NCBI GenBank assembly: GCA_036346205.1
Contig: JARFJB010000534.1
Coordinates: forward strand, 2,506,001 to 2,570,000
Direction of reading: 5' to 3'
DNA from: Vesta saturnalis
Lineage: Eukaryota; Arthropoda; Insecta; Coleoptera; Lampyridae
Length of the DNA: 64,000 nt
Shown here: positions 21,641-33,962 of the stretch, piece after piece
How the letters are laid out: every line of letters starts with the position of its first letter
Numbering within the stretch: position 1 is the first letter of the stretch
Position numbers and translations under genes: made by a program
The notes under the pieces: model-generated
What the model was told of the DNA's origin: nothing
Databases searched by the model: none
What the model saw: only the letters and a program-made list of their open reading frames with translations

Positions 21641-22996
21641 GCATAGCTCAGTGGCGTGGGCGGTGTCCTTAATGTTGCAAAAGGGCACTTGTCACTACTC
21701 CAAAAACGTCAAAATCAGGAGAAAATGTCAAAAAGGCGCCACCTGTTAGATATATTTATAGCGGGAAAACGTCATGAACTAGAGATTATAATTTAAAAGA
21801 AAATATACGTCACAACGAAACTAAACAAACACGATCAAAAATTTATAGAATCCTAAAATTTAATAAACGACAACATCGAGATGTAATTCCTAAATTGGGG
21901 AAAATACATAAAGCTAGATGTTCGGTCAACGACCTATTTACTTTACATTTACGTTACGGTATGTCTATTAAAATTTATCTTCAACCACTTGAAATGAAAT
22001 CAATCAATATGCAGATATTTTTATATAAATCCTTTTATCGTTGTTTTACGACGGTACAAAAACAATATTAAGAAGATGCACGTGTTAACCTCCCCTCTCC
22101 AATTTTCACTCGTGCTAGTTTCTAATGATAAGAAAAGAAACGTTTTTTTAAAATAAATAATTAGAATAGTTATTTGTATGCCAAGGACACAAAATGCTAT
22201 TTTGACTGCCGAAAGAAAATCTTGAGGCCGTCAAAGACATTTGGCGTCCGTGGTGTACAGAAAATTTTGTCTGCAACCGTTAAATAAATATGACTACAGA
22301 ATTAAATTTAAGTTATTTATATATTCACACTCAGTAGTAAAAGTCTCAGTGTGCCATGAATTGCATTTTGCAATTAATTAATTCGTTGAAGTCGGTACAA
22401 AGGATTCAAGTTATGTACCTACATTTATTTGTATACAAAATTGCTGAGAAATCAGTGCAAAGTGCCATCTATCACACTGCTAGAAGTAACTGGGCGGAAA
22501 GAAAGGTATTTCGCGTCCGCTGCCTATGAAAATGGATAGCAATCTATTTTCGTCCGTTGTCCACGGTTACGGACGCAAAATTGCATTTTGCGACCGCTGC
22601 GTGAAGTGCGATGACATTTTGCCGACGGTTTACACATAAATGTGTTTTTTACATAAGGTACTGGCAACGTATAGGTCCCCCTCATTATTTTTCTCATTAT
22701 GACTGGAGAGCGTACGGACACGCAAAGACCAAATACCCGCGAGCTGAGCAGAAATGCGTGCCAGAATAACACCAGATAGAATATCAGAGAGTAATAAATC
22801 ATGTTATTAGTGAAATTGTGTCCTTTTTTTACATGAAGCGGCAAACAAAAATCAGTAGCAAACCGGCCTAGTTTAAACGAAGATGCTGAAAATGTGCCGC
22901 TTGCAAGGTATTGACGTGCGGTTGGGATTTCAGTGTATTAAAAATTGTGGATTAATTATCAAACAGTACCAAACATTTATTTTAGATATGGCTATT
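21641..22996. other. Non-coding, with clustered GTCCG/TTTTGCG motifs
   Basis: Between about 22200 and 22640 a motif of the type TTTTGCGWCCGY or its variants (GGCGTCCGTGG, CGCGTCCGCTG, TTCGTCCGTTG, GCGACCGCTGCG) recurs. It includes GCAAAATTGCATTTTGC, an imperfect palindrome. Such clustering resembles subterminal repeats of a DNA transposon; no ends were placed. CAGTGGCGTGGGCGG at 21649 resembles a hAT end but has no partner. Confidence 0.35.
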
Positions 22997-24200
22997 TCAA
23001 AATACTGATGTTTTGATTAATATAAAATAATTATAAATGTAGTTTACATTAATTTTCATACATTTAATATTGTCATCCTCATCCGATTCGGAAGAGTTGT
23101 CATCTTGTCCTACAGATATTATAACGGGTTGTCTAGTTTCATACATTATGACATCAAGTTCCCACATGCGCGGTTCCTCTTCATTTACATGATCAACACA
23201 CAGTTTCCACTTTTTTACGCTTAACAAATTGTTGCTTGTGCAGATTTGTTATAGCTAAAAGCTCTCGTTTGGGCATAGTTTCTTCAAAATGTATCTGTTT
23301 GGACGTTAACCATTTGACAATGTGTCCTTTTTCCATGCAATTGTTGGTAAACGCTAGACGTGCCTAGAATGGTAACTTGCATTATCCAGAATAATTACAG
23401 CTCCCCGTGAAATGTTTGCTAGCATTTGTTCAAAATATTGTTCAAAAACATCAGCGTTCATATCCTCGTGATAATCCCCTTTGTGCTTGGACTCAAACAC
23501 AAGTAAACCATTTTTTAAGAATCCATTAGTACTATCTATATGTGTAATAATTAGTCGTCGAACTTTGCTAACGGACTGCTTGATGGAGACTTGTAACATA
23601 TTATCTTGTCAAACTTTTTTTTACAGTATATCCTTTGTTCAAAGTCTTATCGAGATAAAAGATCTCCCGTCCTGAAACTTCTTCTTGTCACAAAGGTATA
23701 TTCATCTGCAAGAAACAATTTGGAGATTATCAATTAGCATTGATTTTCGATTCACTTTTTCCCCCAAGTTGAGTTCCTGTAGTGTCCTGTATGGTGTCGA
23801 CTAAGGCAATTGTGGTCCATCAACGTCTTCTTTTATTACTGCTACTATTCTGTTGAGGGTAGGAATTTCTTTTTATTGAAGTAGAAGGAATGGATTCTTC
23901 TGCTAATATGAACTTTTTCTTCTTCACTTAGACGTTGTTTTTTTTTCTTCCTGTTGAGAAAGTCTGTTCTTTCAAAACATCATCTTTTTGTTCTTTTAAT
24001 AATCTGTATACTATTGATTTCCCACTCCCGTCATATTAGAACATTCTTCTACTACACAATCTACACTATTTGTCGGATTTTGATACATTAAGGCAATATG
24101 TACATTCAGAATGATAATTTTTTCATTCCCAGAGAGCGAACTAAGTTCAAACGTTTTGCTGGAGAAAAATGGGAAGATGTCATGTTCACCATCGCTTTCA
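22997..24200 (-). pseudogene. DDE_3-like transposase remnant, acidic C-terminus
   Basis: Minus-strand frames in order: LSGNEKIIILNVHIALM and NSVDCVVEECSNMTGVG (N-terminal HTH region); decayed middle; GREIFYLDKTLNKGYTVKK near 23650, matching the YLDETW block with the first Asp; LIITHIDSTNGFLKNGLLVF; GDYHEDMNADVFEQYFEQML; and VIILDNASYHSRH with the second Asp. The segment with the third acidic residue (family NPIE block) is missing. The C-terminus is KKWKLCVDHVNEEE then the acidic tail SVGQDDNSSESDEDDN, as in insect members of this IS630-like group. The 5' side is cut by the hAT element that starts at 24270. Confidence 0.75.
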
Positions 24201-24606
24201 GCCAAAACTCGAAAATAACTGAACATTTTAAAGTACCTGTTTTGAAGTAACAAATGTGGTAATTGTATCAGGCAGATCCCACGTGGCGGGGGCCTCCGCG
24301 TGTCGGGGGCCCGTTGTATATTAGGGTTTCGCAAACTTTAACATCAAAATACGTTTAAAAAAATTATCAAGCAAACCGAAAATAACAAATACGCACACAA
24401 ACCTTTCGGTTCCTTTAAAACTGTTTACATTTTAAAAAGGGTACAGGCTACTTGAGACCCAAACACATTAATTTATAATTTATTACGCTAAACAAAATAG
24501 AATAACTTTGCATAATTGTGTATTACATTCGGTCGGTATAGACGTTTCATTTTGTTCCAACCGGTTTTGCTAATAACAGAGTTACCGTTTATTTTAATAA
24601 TTATTT

Positions 24607-25006
24607 AAATATTTAAAATAAGTTCGCGAAAATATCTAAGTGGAGCTCTGAAACACCGTCATCTGCATAATCAGGAGCATACGTGTATGGTGATGATGAA
24701 ACTACTCAATCGAGCATTCAAGGCGTAGAGATTATTGAAAATGGAAATACAGATCTGAAGTCAACCCTGGAGTTAAGTCAAGTATTTTCTAGTGACTTAA
24801 CTCTCCTTTTAAACACAGACTTAGGTGATGCACTTAAAAAGGAGCTTGTGCACGTTCGTCCGCATAGGCCCGACAGGTCTCTAAATGGTGTCCTAAAAGA
24901 TGAATTAAACCGGTCATTTAGTAAAGTGTACTATAAGAAAAAGACATCCCCCAAATATTTGGCTTGGCCCACGATAATTATACAGGCTTTTTGTCGATTT
25001 TTGTGA
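24607..25006 (+). pseudogene. ZMYM-like hAT transposase, N-terminal part
   Basis: YLSGALKHRHLHN near the start recalls the KxLSGAxKRK opening of ZMYM1-like proteins. The main frame has DALKKELVHVRPHRPDRSLN, VLKDELNRSFSKVYYKKK and a FCRFL end, corresponding to the zinc-finger-proximal region (RSFxxxYY, then CFxCxLF in the family). The foldback insertion begins 13 bases after the frame stops. Confidence 0.55.
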
Positions 25007-25018
25007 AATTTGAAACCT

Positions 25019-26350
25019 ATACAGCGTGCGGCATTAGTGCGTCGAAGTATGATATATCCGTTATTAAAGGAGATATCAAAAAAGTTATTACACAAATTAT
25101 ATGCAACTTCAAACTTCATATTATGAAATTATTTTCGTATTTACAGGTTGTTACATATTACCAGGGTGAACCAAACAGACTTTTTTTTTAATGGGACACC
25201 CTATATATTATTTCAAATTTAGATTAAGCTCATCTCCCCCATACTTTCAATATAAGGTTCATTATTATACAGGTTATTTCAAAAGTTATGGTCAATTGTA
25301 CACGAAAATCATTCTCATTTCAACGTCCTGTATACTCTAGACAGAACAACCTAATAATAATTTTTCGAGCCATAACTTTTTGACATTGGTACAGTGTTAC
25401 GACGAGAAAGTGCTACTTCTTTATTATTGCACCAATTGAATATAGAGCGAGCCAAAACTCGAACACATGATTTTGTCAATTTTTTGAAATGAATCACCCT
25501 TTATTTTATCTTAAACTTTATGTTCTTTAATTTTTATTAAGCACTCCCTATAGCTAAAATCGTTAATTTCTGAGACATTTTCAATTTAATAACAGAAAGA
25601 GATTTTTTTTAAATTTCTATTATAACAAGTTAGCCGTGAACAAATAAAAGTGTGACAAATTATTATAAAAAATTCAAAAAACATCGGTTATTAAGACAAA
25701 TTTTTTATAAAATTAATCACGGCCAGTTTGTTATAACAGAAATTTTTAAAAAATTTTTTTTGTTATTAAATTGAATATCTCAGAAATTATCGATTTTAGC
25801 TATAGGGAGTGCTTAATAAAAATAAAAGAACATAAAGTGTATTTTTACTTTTTAAAATAAAATACAGAGTGATCTATTTGAAAAAATTGGCAAAATCATG
25901 TGTTCGAGTTTTGGCTCGCTCTATATTCAATTAGTGCAATAATAAGGAAATAGCACTTTCTCGTAACACTGTACCAATGTCAAAAAGTAATGCCTGAAAA
26001 AAATTATTGTTAGGCTATTCTGTCTAGGGTATACAGGACGTTGAAATGAGAATGATTTTCGTGTACAATTGCCCATAACTTTTGAAATACCGTGTATAAC
26101 GTAATGAAACCCTATATTGGAAGTATGGGGGAGATGAGCTTAATCTAAATTTGAAATAATATATAGGGTGTCCCATTTAAAAAAAGTATGCTTGGTTCAC
26201 CCTGATAATATGCAACACCCTGTAAATACGAAAATAGTTTTATAATTTGAAGTTTGATGTTGCCTATAATTTTTGTAAATAACTTTTTTTTGATATCTCC
26301 ATTAATAACGGATATATCGTACTTCGACGCACTAATGCCGCACCCTGTAT
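25019..26350. mobile_element. Long foldback element, arms of about 650 bp
   Basis: The left arm starts ATACAGCGTGCGGCATTAGT and the right arm, reversed, ATACAGGGTGCGGCATTAGT. Long matching blocks continue inward: GATATATCCGTTATTAA, CCAGGGTGAACCAA or variant, ATGGGACACCCTATATATTA, GGGGGAGATGAGCTTAATCT (reverse), and CACGGC near the centre. The loop is about 60 bp near 25680. The arms have diverged modestly by substitutions and small indels. No protein frame was found. TA next to each end suggests a Tc1/mariner-like non-autonomous element. Confidence 0.92.
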
Positions 26351-26385
26351 GTTACAGTTAAGTGTTCATTCCGAGAATATATACA

Positions 26386-26945
26386 CTGACCAGTTAATGT
26401 ATACATTTACCGATGTGATTAGTAAATGCATTCACAACGAACGAAATGTAAGGTTTTACTAGCAGATGTATACATTAACGGATGTCACTTAATTAAAGTG
26501 TAACGAAACGAAATCTGTAACATAACCTAAGACTTTATGTGGTTTATTAATCATTTTTGAAGCCAATATAAAGTAAGTGATAAAATTTTTTTGTTTTTGT
26601 TTTAATTTCTTTTTAAATAGGTAAATAAATATCGTTATGGACAAAAATACAATTCTATGAGTGTATCGGAAAAATGCCACATAGAGCCATGGGTTTAGAA
26701 AAGCATACTAATTTAGTAGATGGAGTTAAAGCGGTAAAAAATACACTAGGTGTTTGTTTTTTTTTATTAATTAATAGAATTAATTTCTTTGTCTAGCGTT
26801 ATTGAAGCTTTTACCAACCTCTTGTCTAGTTGATGTACACAGTACCTAGCAAAAGTGGTCATTTCTATGTTCATTTAATACTCTGAGTAAAACCTTATAT
26901 TAATGTATACGTTAACTAGTCAATGTATACATTTATTGAAATCTA
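26386..26945. repeat. GTATAC-rich unit with imperfect inverted ends
   Basis: AATGTATACATT-like palindromes occur at about 26397 and 26467 on the left and 26901 and 26923 on the right. CTGACCAGTTAATG on the left is the inverted partner of CGTTAACTAGTCAATG on the right, and TAAGGTTTTACT occurs in opposite orientations on the two sides. It is probably a small decayed DNA transposon of unknown family. Confidence 0.5.
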
Positions 26946-27912
26946 CGCTTTCACTGTAACATATACAAAATTAAATATGTTTGATTATAGAAGTTTTCAA
27001 AAATTTTTAAGCAAATTTATCACTAAGCTTTTAAATATGAATCTGATGTATTATATGTATTTTAATGTGTTAGTAAATATTTACCATTAATATTTTTATA
27101 AGAAATATAAATTTATAGAATAAGCCAGAAGCCGAAAAAAAAATTAAACTTTTAACAAATTAAAAATTATATTTACATTTTAATCCTTGACATTACAAAA
27201 CGAAAAACACAATGCTTTCCAAAACACACTTTCATCCTTTAAGATTCTGGATATACTACTGTGGCCTTAGATGGAGTATACTGTCATTCTTGCTGGCTAT
27301 TAGCTGATAGGAATAGTACCGCTTTCAACCCTGCTTGAACCACAGGAACGTTAAAAGGTTGGAAGGGCCTCTCATAAAAAATTTTGAGGATTCGAGGATT
27401 CAAGAGTTCATCTCTATGCATGTTTGGTGTATTCAACATGGAAAGCTAATAAGACAGTGGAAATATGTTTAAAAGACCTGACTCTTCAAATGGCGTTTTT
27501 TAATATTGTCATATACTTGGGTTACATATTAATAAAATTAAGAACGGAAGTAGGCATTATTTGGGGTAATGCATTACAAATGCATTCTGATTTAACTTTC
27601 CAATCCATCATTGAATGCAGATACAAAAGACAGCCCATTTTTGACAATCATCGTTGATACAACACAGGACATAAGTAAAAAAGATCACCTTAGTGTTGTA
27701 TTTCGACATGCTTAACATTAAAGAAAACAAATTTCTGATTCAAGAATCATATTTGAGATTTTACGAAATGATGGGCCAGTGTGCAAAGGATTTTGAGATT
27801 GAAATTTTAAAGTTCTACAGAAGTATGTAATTTTCCTAGACAATTGTAGAGGCCAGAGTTATGGTGGTGCTGCAAATATGAGCGATAATAACATTTATAT
27901 TGAGTTTTTATG

Positions 27913-28045
<133 letters not shown>

Positions 28046-28127
28046 GCAGTACACGTATTATGTATTATTGAAAGCAAAAAAAAAAAACTGAAACTGTCTG
28101 AAACAGTACAACATTAAAAAGATCATT

Positions 28128-28504
28128 ATTATAAGTTTTTGTTATGAACGAATAAGTTCAAAGGTAAATTACTAATTTTTAATTACATATTTACCTTTGA
28201 ACTTATTAGTTCATAACAAAAACTTATAATAATTTAATATTAGTCAAGTTGTTTTGGTGTGTGTGAATCCTTGCGATATTGCAGGCTCACATTCCATTAA
28301 TATAAGTAATTTGATTGTAATCTCATTATATTTAGAATTTACATCAGTTCTTCATACATAAAGACAAAATTTGCATCGATTGGGGCTTGAACCTTGATGG
28401 TGCAGTTGGTTAGCGCGGTACTCTAGCAAAGTACAGGTCGTAGGTTCAAATCCTACTCGAGGTAAACTTTTTATTTATGTATTTAATAAAATTAATAATT
28501 TTTA
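28128..28504 (+). mobile_element. tRNA-bearing repeat, apparently circularly permuted
   Basis: A 377-bp unit flanked by a perfect 15-bp duplication, ATTAAAAAGATCATT (28113-28127 and 28505-28519). It starts with an inverted tail arm (28125-28169) and a direct tail arm (28188-28232) that form a 45-bp-arm hairpin. About 90 bp of unrelated sequence, a conserved head (TTTACATCAGTTCTTCATAC and onward), a well-folded tRNA and AATTTTTAATTA follow. In the copy at 56127-56510 the sequence after that last block is the tail (CATATTTACCTTTGAAC). Here the tail lies at the opposite end. Confidence 0.8.
28391..28463 (+). tRNA. tRNA-like, anticodon AGC (Ala by decoding), inside a repeat
   Basis: It folds as a complete cloverleaf: acceptor ACCTTGA/TCGAGGT (one G-T pair), D arm GTGC/GCGC with loop AGTTGGTTA, anticodon stem GTACT/AGTAC with loop CTAGCAA, and T arm GTAGG/CCTAC with loop TTCAAAT. 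The anticodon AGC would read alanine codons, but the acceptor has C3-G70 and not the G3-U70 pair that marks tRNA-Ala. Identity is therefore doubtful. It lies in a mobile repeat, so it is probably not a standard host gene. Confidence 0.7.
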
Positions 28505-29413
28505 ATTAAAAAGATCATTTACATTTTTCATATGGAACGTTATAAAAATAAAAGTTTTCTTAACAGGGAAATACGCAGGTCTGCAAGCTGTAATCAAGCA
28601 GCGACAACCAAATCCAGATTATATCCATTGCGCTGTAGCTTAAATCTCATTTTAAATGATTCTGTAAGCAATATTAGCCAAATAAGACATTTTTTGACAT
28701 TGTCTATGTACTTTTTAGTGAAGGTCTGCCACTACGTGGGCAAAACTTAAACTTAGAAGTAAAAAATAGTAAAACTGTTGATTTAGCTTTAAAAAAATTA
28801 TGCCCAACTAGATGGGTCGTCAAGAGCCGAAAGTGAAATATCGTTAAAAACTAATTTTGTGTCCGTTATCAAGTGGTTATCGAATTTAACATTAATAGCA
28901 AAAAAACACAGTGATAGAGATGATGCCAAGATATTACAAAATAAAATAGATAATTTTTTATTTATTTTCCCACTACATTTTCAAGGTACAGGTTTAGAAG
29001 ATATTAACATGCTTTCAAAATGCTTACAAAAGAATGATATTGACATAGGACTGGCAACAGATCAAATATCTTCTTGTTACATTACAAAGTCTTAGAGAAA
29101 ATTTTGAATGTGTGTATGAGTTACCAATCTCAATCACGAAATCTTGGAATATTGAACCACCATTGAAAATTCCCTATCCCTATATAGTATAATAATTTAT
29201 TATAAAAAAATAAGTTGAAAAAATGTCTGTTTTTTTAACTAATATTGTTTTACCAAAATATAAGAAATTTATTACATTAAGTATGTTGTCCAATAAAAAA
29301 CGTTTTAGGTAGATATCATAATTGTATAATTTAAGGGAGTTTTTTTTTAGTATGACATGGGGGCCTCCTAAAAGCGTCGCGGGAGGGCCCCAAAAATATT
29401 TGATACGCTGCTG

Positions 29414-29947
29414 AATAGCATCTTAATGCATCTCCCATTAAGTGAGTCATATTTCTAATTTACGTATAATTAGATAATAGTATAGTGAGTACTTTCTTAA
29501 CTTATACAAATTTTCTTGGAATTCGGACGATCCTCGCTGTCTTATACAATAACGTATTATCTGTTTCACTAAAGATGACGATTGTATGAATTCAATCTCA
29601 AACAATGTGTACGTAACTAATAGATACAGAGCTGTAACTTCATTTCTTATTAAGTGAAATGCTAAATTGATTCACCTAAATTTAAAAAAAAAAACGTGAT
29701 AATGACGTCACAAACGGTTTCTCTGCTGAAACTTGAAACAGACTAAATGTTAACAAACATTATTTGGTTTAATTAAAAAAACTTGCAGGTTACTTAGACA
29801 AACACTTAGATATTAAATCGCAAATATTTTTCTTTTTTATGTATTAATAGGCCATAATTACAATTACAAGTATATTTTTTTTTAATATTTTATACGAACA
29901 TAAGCAACTGGCGAGTCAATATATATGACAGACCTGATAGTATATAC
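29414..29947. other. AT-rich spacer, nothing recognised
   Basis: Sequence between two hAT elements; no frames or repeats seen. Confidence 0.5.
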
Positions 29948-30284
29948 CAGGGATTCCCAAAGTATTTTGGGCCAGAGACCCCTTTTTCAAAATGAACTGG
30001 TACCTCAGACCCCCATAGATAAATTACTTTAAAAACCCTGTCTACAGTTTTTTTCCTATTGAAATAAAATACTCACCAATTTAAAAACCTTGAGGTTGGT
30101 TAAGTGAGCAAACTCGACATCATTTTCTCATCAAAATTTAACAAAATAAATAGACATAAAATTCATTAAATATCAAGTGTAATTAATAATTATTAATACA
30201 AATTAAGTAAAAATACTTAAGTAGGTAATAATATTTAAAAAAAAACATTGAAATCGCAAAGTAAAGATCAAAAAAATAAAAAAT

Positions 30285-33241
30285 TCAGCGTGATGGACGA
30301 ACCTGGTGACTTTCTACCAATCTAGCTAAATCTGGTTCAATATTGGTGAGTTGCAGCCTTAAATCTCCGCGTTCGTTGATTTTCAAACGGTTTCTTTGTT
30401 TTGTCAAAATCTTTGTAACCATACTGAAGCCTTTTTCGGCTAGGTATGATAATGGAAAAGCGATAAGGTATTTTTCAGTAATGTTCCACAATGCAGGATA
30501 CTGCTTTTCAATGTTGCGCTGCAACCAGAACTTCTGATAGCCTTGCTTAAGCTCCTCGTCTGTGCTGATGGTGATCAACTCTTCTTGCATTATAACATCG
30601 GCTCCTTCCATGGCTGTGATATTGCACGGATTTATTATCCATCTTAGTAAAAGCCTTGTGTAATGGGTCCAAGTGAGTGACATTGTAACATTAAAAGGGC
30701 TGCCTAAGTATAAACACTAAAACTGGGCCTACTTATAATATTAAAACAAAAGCGATGATGTAATAAATTGACTGTAATTGATCGAATAATTTTAATTAAT
30801 AAAAAAATTACCAAATATCAACCGCTACTGCCGTCGGCTCAATCGGAAGATGAAATAGGGAGAGTTCTAATATACTGAGTTTAATTAACATACCTGAAAT
30901 ACTGCGTGCTTCTCATCTGCTTAAATATTTTCACTTATACTTAATTAATAAGAAAAATATGTAATGTCAATTACATTAAACAATAAAATGATACCTCGGG
31001 CGCCAAGCTATTTTTAAATATACGTTACGTTATTGGAACAGCTAAACCAAGTTTGTTAGTAATAATACAACATTAATCAAAATGAAAATAAAATTACAAA
31101 ACACACTAAAGTTTATTTAATATCCAATTGTAATGGAAAAGTCTTAAATCTATTCGTTAATTACTAAAAAATCATACCTTTAAACAGTTCTGTATATGTA
31201 TTAATTACCACTGGTGACACATGAAACGGAACGGTCAACTAGATGAAATAATTATAGCATCATTGAGGTGCAATCTCCAGATCTAAGTTTTTAGTATGTA
31301 AAAAAAATTGCGATTTATGATGTAAACCAAGTAAAATAAGGTAGTTAAAAAAATGGTACTTTAAAAGTAAAAATAAAAAATTAATTCCATTACAATTAAA
31401 AAATATATGCATTATTAAAGTATGCAAAAGGTGTAAACGTATAAAATATAAAAGTGTTATAAAGTAACTAAAAGTGAGTAATTAAAAGTGAGTAATTAAA
31501 AGTGAGTAATTAAAAGTAAGTAATTAAAAGTGAGTAATTACAAGTAAAAAATAAAAGTGCCTAAAACAAAACAAAGGCTTTAGTTTTAACTATAATGAGT
31601 TAGAAAATAACTTACCATCTACCGATGGCACTTTACACAAATATTTAGGGAAAATTCCCCACAACTTCATGCTGCATGCTTATACATTTAGCAACAAATG
31701 AATTGAAATAAAACTTTCAGAATAACTCAAATGAGTATTTCCCCCTAAAAGTTTTCTTGCGTTGCGCGGATACAATAATATCAATCCAATTTTTTAAGAA
31801 AGGGAACTATAACTATTTATGTAATATTACACCCAAAAGATATGTTCTAGGAAATGCAAATTAAGTTGCCATTCTCAATTCTACATATTAATAATTAAAA
31901 CTTTTCTAATATTACGCCAAATAAATGAACGATTCTTAAATTAATGTACTTTTTAATACAACCACAAAAAAAGTTGTTACAACATATGATAAAAAACATC
32001 GTCTTGAAGCATTTCTGGTAATTTTGGCAAATGCGGAAACTGTGAATATTATTTTCTGCTTAAATTTTGTTTATAAAGGACAAGTTTACCCACAGAGGCC
32101 GATATTAATTTTGTTTTAATCAAGTTGAGATCGTCACCCTGCAGCTGAAAATTAACTTTGTTAAACATACCAAAGATTGTTTAGATTTTCTTTCAAATTT
32201 GAATCTATTTCTTGTAAAACTCCAAAACAGATTCAAAAATAGCTGAAAATCTTGCTAAGCAAGAGCCTCTTGATAGCCAGCGAACTTTAGTGTGCAGAAG
32301 TAACCGAGTAAAGACTTCGTCGTTTTCCACACATAGCTGAGCAAATAACCGAGAGTTCAAAGAATTGCTTCGAATATTGTTGACAACATTTATAACATAT
32401 TGTAAAGACTGCTGCAATCTAGGACTCAAATTTTTTGCTACTAAATGCTATCTGTGAATCACGCAGTGAATGACCAGTACCTCAGCAGTTGTCACTTTAA
32501 GCGAGCTATAAAACCACGATGACGACCAACCATAGATGGTGTACCATCAGTCGCAACAGAAACAATGTTCTTCCATAGAATAGCTTTGTCGGTAAAAAAC
32601 GTTCCACAGCCTGAAAAATCGATTCTCCTCTGGTATCAGTCTCTAAATATGTAGCAGAAAGCAGTTCTTGGCACACATTTTCATCTTTAATACATCGAAT
32701 ATATCCTAACAACTGAGCTTCATTTCCGGGTAATATAAACTCGTCCAACTGGAGAGAGAATCTGTTGGTCTGTAAGAAACTGCAAAAAATGTTTGCCACG
32801 TCGCGACCCATCTGGTCTATTCGTCTCTGAACGGTGTTATTTCTCAAAGGAATTCTCTTTATAATATGATGAGCGGGCTTGTGCAATACATTGTTGAGGA
32901 CCTCCGTAGTGGCTGGTAAAATAAGCTGCTCTCCAATTGTGTAGGGTTTCCCCAACTTCGCTATTAGTAAAGATATATTATAGGACGCAACATCGATCTT
33001 ATGGATGGACCTTTCCTCTAGTTTTCCTTCAAGTGCTTGAAATAATGACAAGGGCTTACTTTTTTTGTCAGAATGTACTCTTGATAGTCGTCCTCCAATT
33101 TTGAAGGTTTCATGGCATCGTTACTGAATACTTTTTCACATATGAAACACATCGGCAAGTGTTGATTTGATAGAGATCGAATAAATCCAAACGTCAAGTA
33201 GTCCAAACTGTATTATCTGAATTTGTTTCCGTTTCTGCCAT
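30285..33241 (-). pseudogene. SCAND3/ZBED5-like hAT transposase, interrupted
   Basis: It starts with MAETETNSDNTVW at 33241, then after a frameshift FGFIRSLSNQHLPMCFICEK with the first half of a zinc finger whose His pair is lost. The catalytic part has IDVASYNISLLIAKLGKPYT, GEQLILPATTEVLNNVL and FSLQLDEFILPGNEAQLLGY (family RFSxQLDEStD; D present). FTRLLLHTKVRWLSRGSCLA follows (family KVRWLSRG), then NKVNFQLQGDDLNLIKTKL near 32100. The hATC end is at 30683-30285: LAEKGFSMVTKILTKQRNRL and DLRLQLTNIEPDLARLVESH. About 1.2 kb between the last two blocks is foreign. Frameshifts and stops are present. Confidence 0.85.
31469..31544. repeat. Minisatellite, unit AAAAGTGAGTAATT
   Basis: About five 14-bp units in tandem with single substitutions (GTAAG in one unit, ATTAC in the last). 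Confidence 0.9.
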
Positions 33242-33962
33242 CATAAAACTTGCAGTTAACCTGCAAATAAAAAAAAAATGTTTAAGAAACTACTTAAAAA
33301 AACAACAATAAAACTGTCAGATTTGCACATGAGCTTATTTTTATCACACCTGGGTACTGGACGTTTTTAAGTATGCTCACGAACTTACTCATTGATAAAC
33401 TTGGATAGTATGGAAAATTTGTATTAGGTACAATCAGCGTAAAAAACGAAAACAAAGAAAATTGAACATTTATAACTTTTCTAAAATAATTTAAAAAAAT
33501 ACTTAGAAAAATATTAAAAAGTTTTTTGGTACTTACCCTGTTACTTTTTCATAAACTGCAGAAACGTATGGTTAAGCTATTAACGCGTGTAGGTAACTAA
33601 GCACTTTAAATTCTTTTTCAATCACTTTGTTTAACTATGTAATCACTTTGTAATCCCTTGAAATAAATTGGTAGATGAGTGTATTATCATGATTTCGTTC
33701 GTGTAAATCCGGTATATGCGTCAAATTTTAAAAGTACAACAATAATACTTCCTACTAAAATATTAGTCATTATTATAACAAGTTGGTACACGTAACACAA
33801 CTCATACACTATCTTGAAAGTTTCAAATAAGAACTTGTGTTAATTAATAGGGGTCGACATTTAGACCTCGTCGACCCCCAAAATCAGTTTTCGTTTATAT
33901 TGACCCCTGGGAAACCGATTTCTACCCCAAGGGGTCGATATCGACCACTTTGGGAATCCCTG

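Larger units (their letters stand above)
29948..33962 (-). mobile_element. hAT element, SCAND3/ZBED5-like
   Basis: The left end is CAGGGATTCCCAAAGT and the right end its inverted copy ACTTTGGGAATCCCTG, a typical end for this hAT group. The enclosed minus-strand pseudogene is SCAND3/ZBED5-like. I could not confirm an 8-bp duplication: the flanks are GTATATAC and TACGCCAC. Sequence between about 30700 and 31950 does not match the gene and contains a minisatellite, so it may be a further insertion. Confidence 0.85.

Noticed and set aside
21649..21670. CAGTGGCGTGGGCGG as a hAT end
   Set aside because: No inverted partner and no 8-bp duplication found.
22524..22844. 106-codon minus-strand frame as a host gene
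   Set aside because: No motif, no homology that I recognise, and it overlaps the repeated GTCCG motifs.
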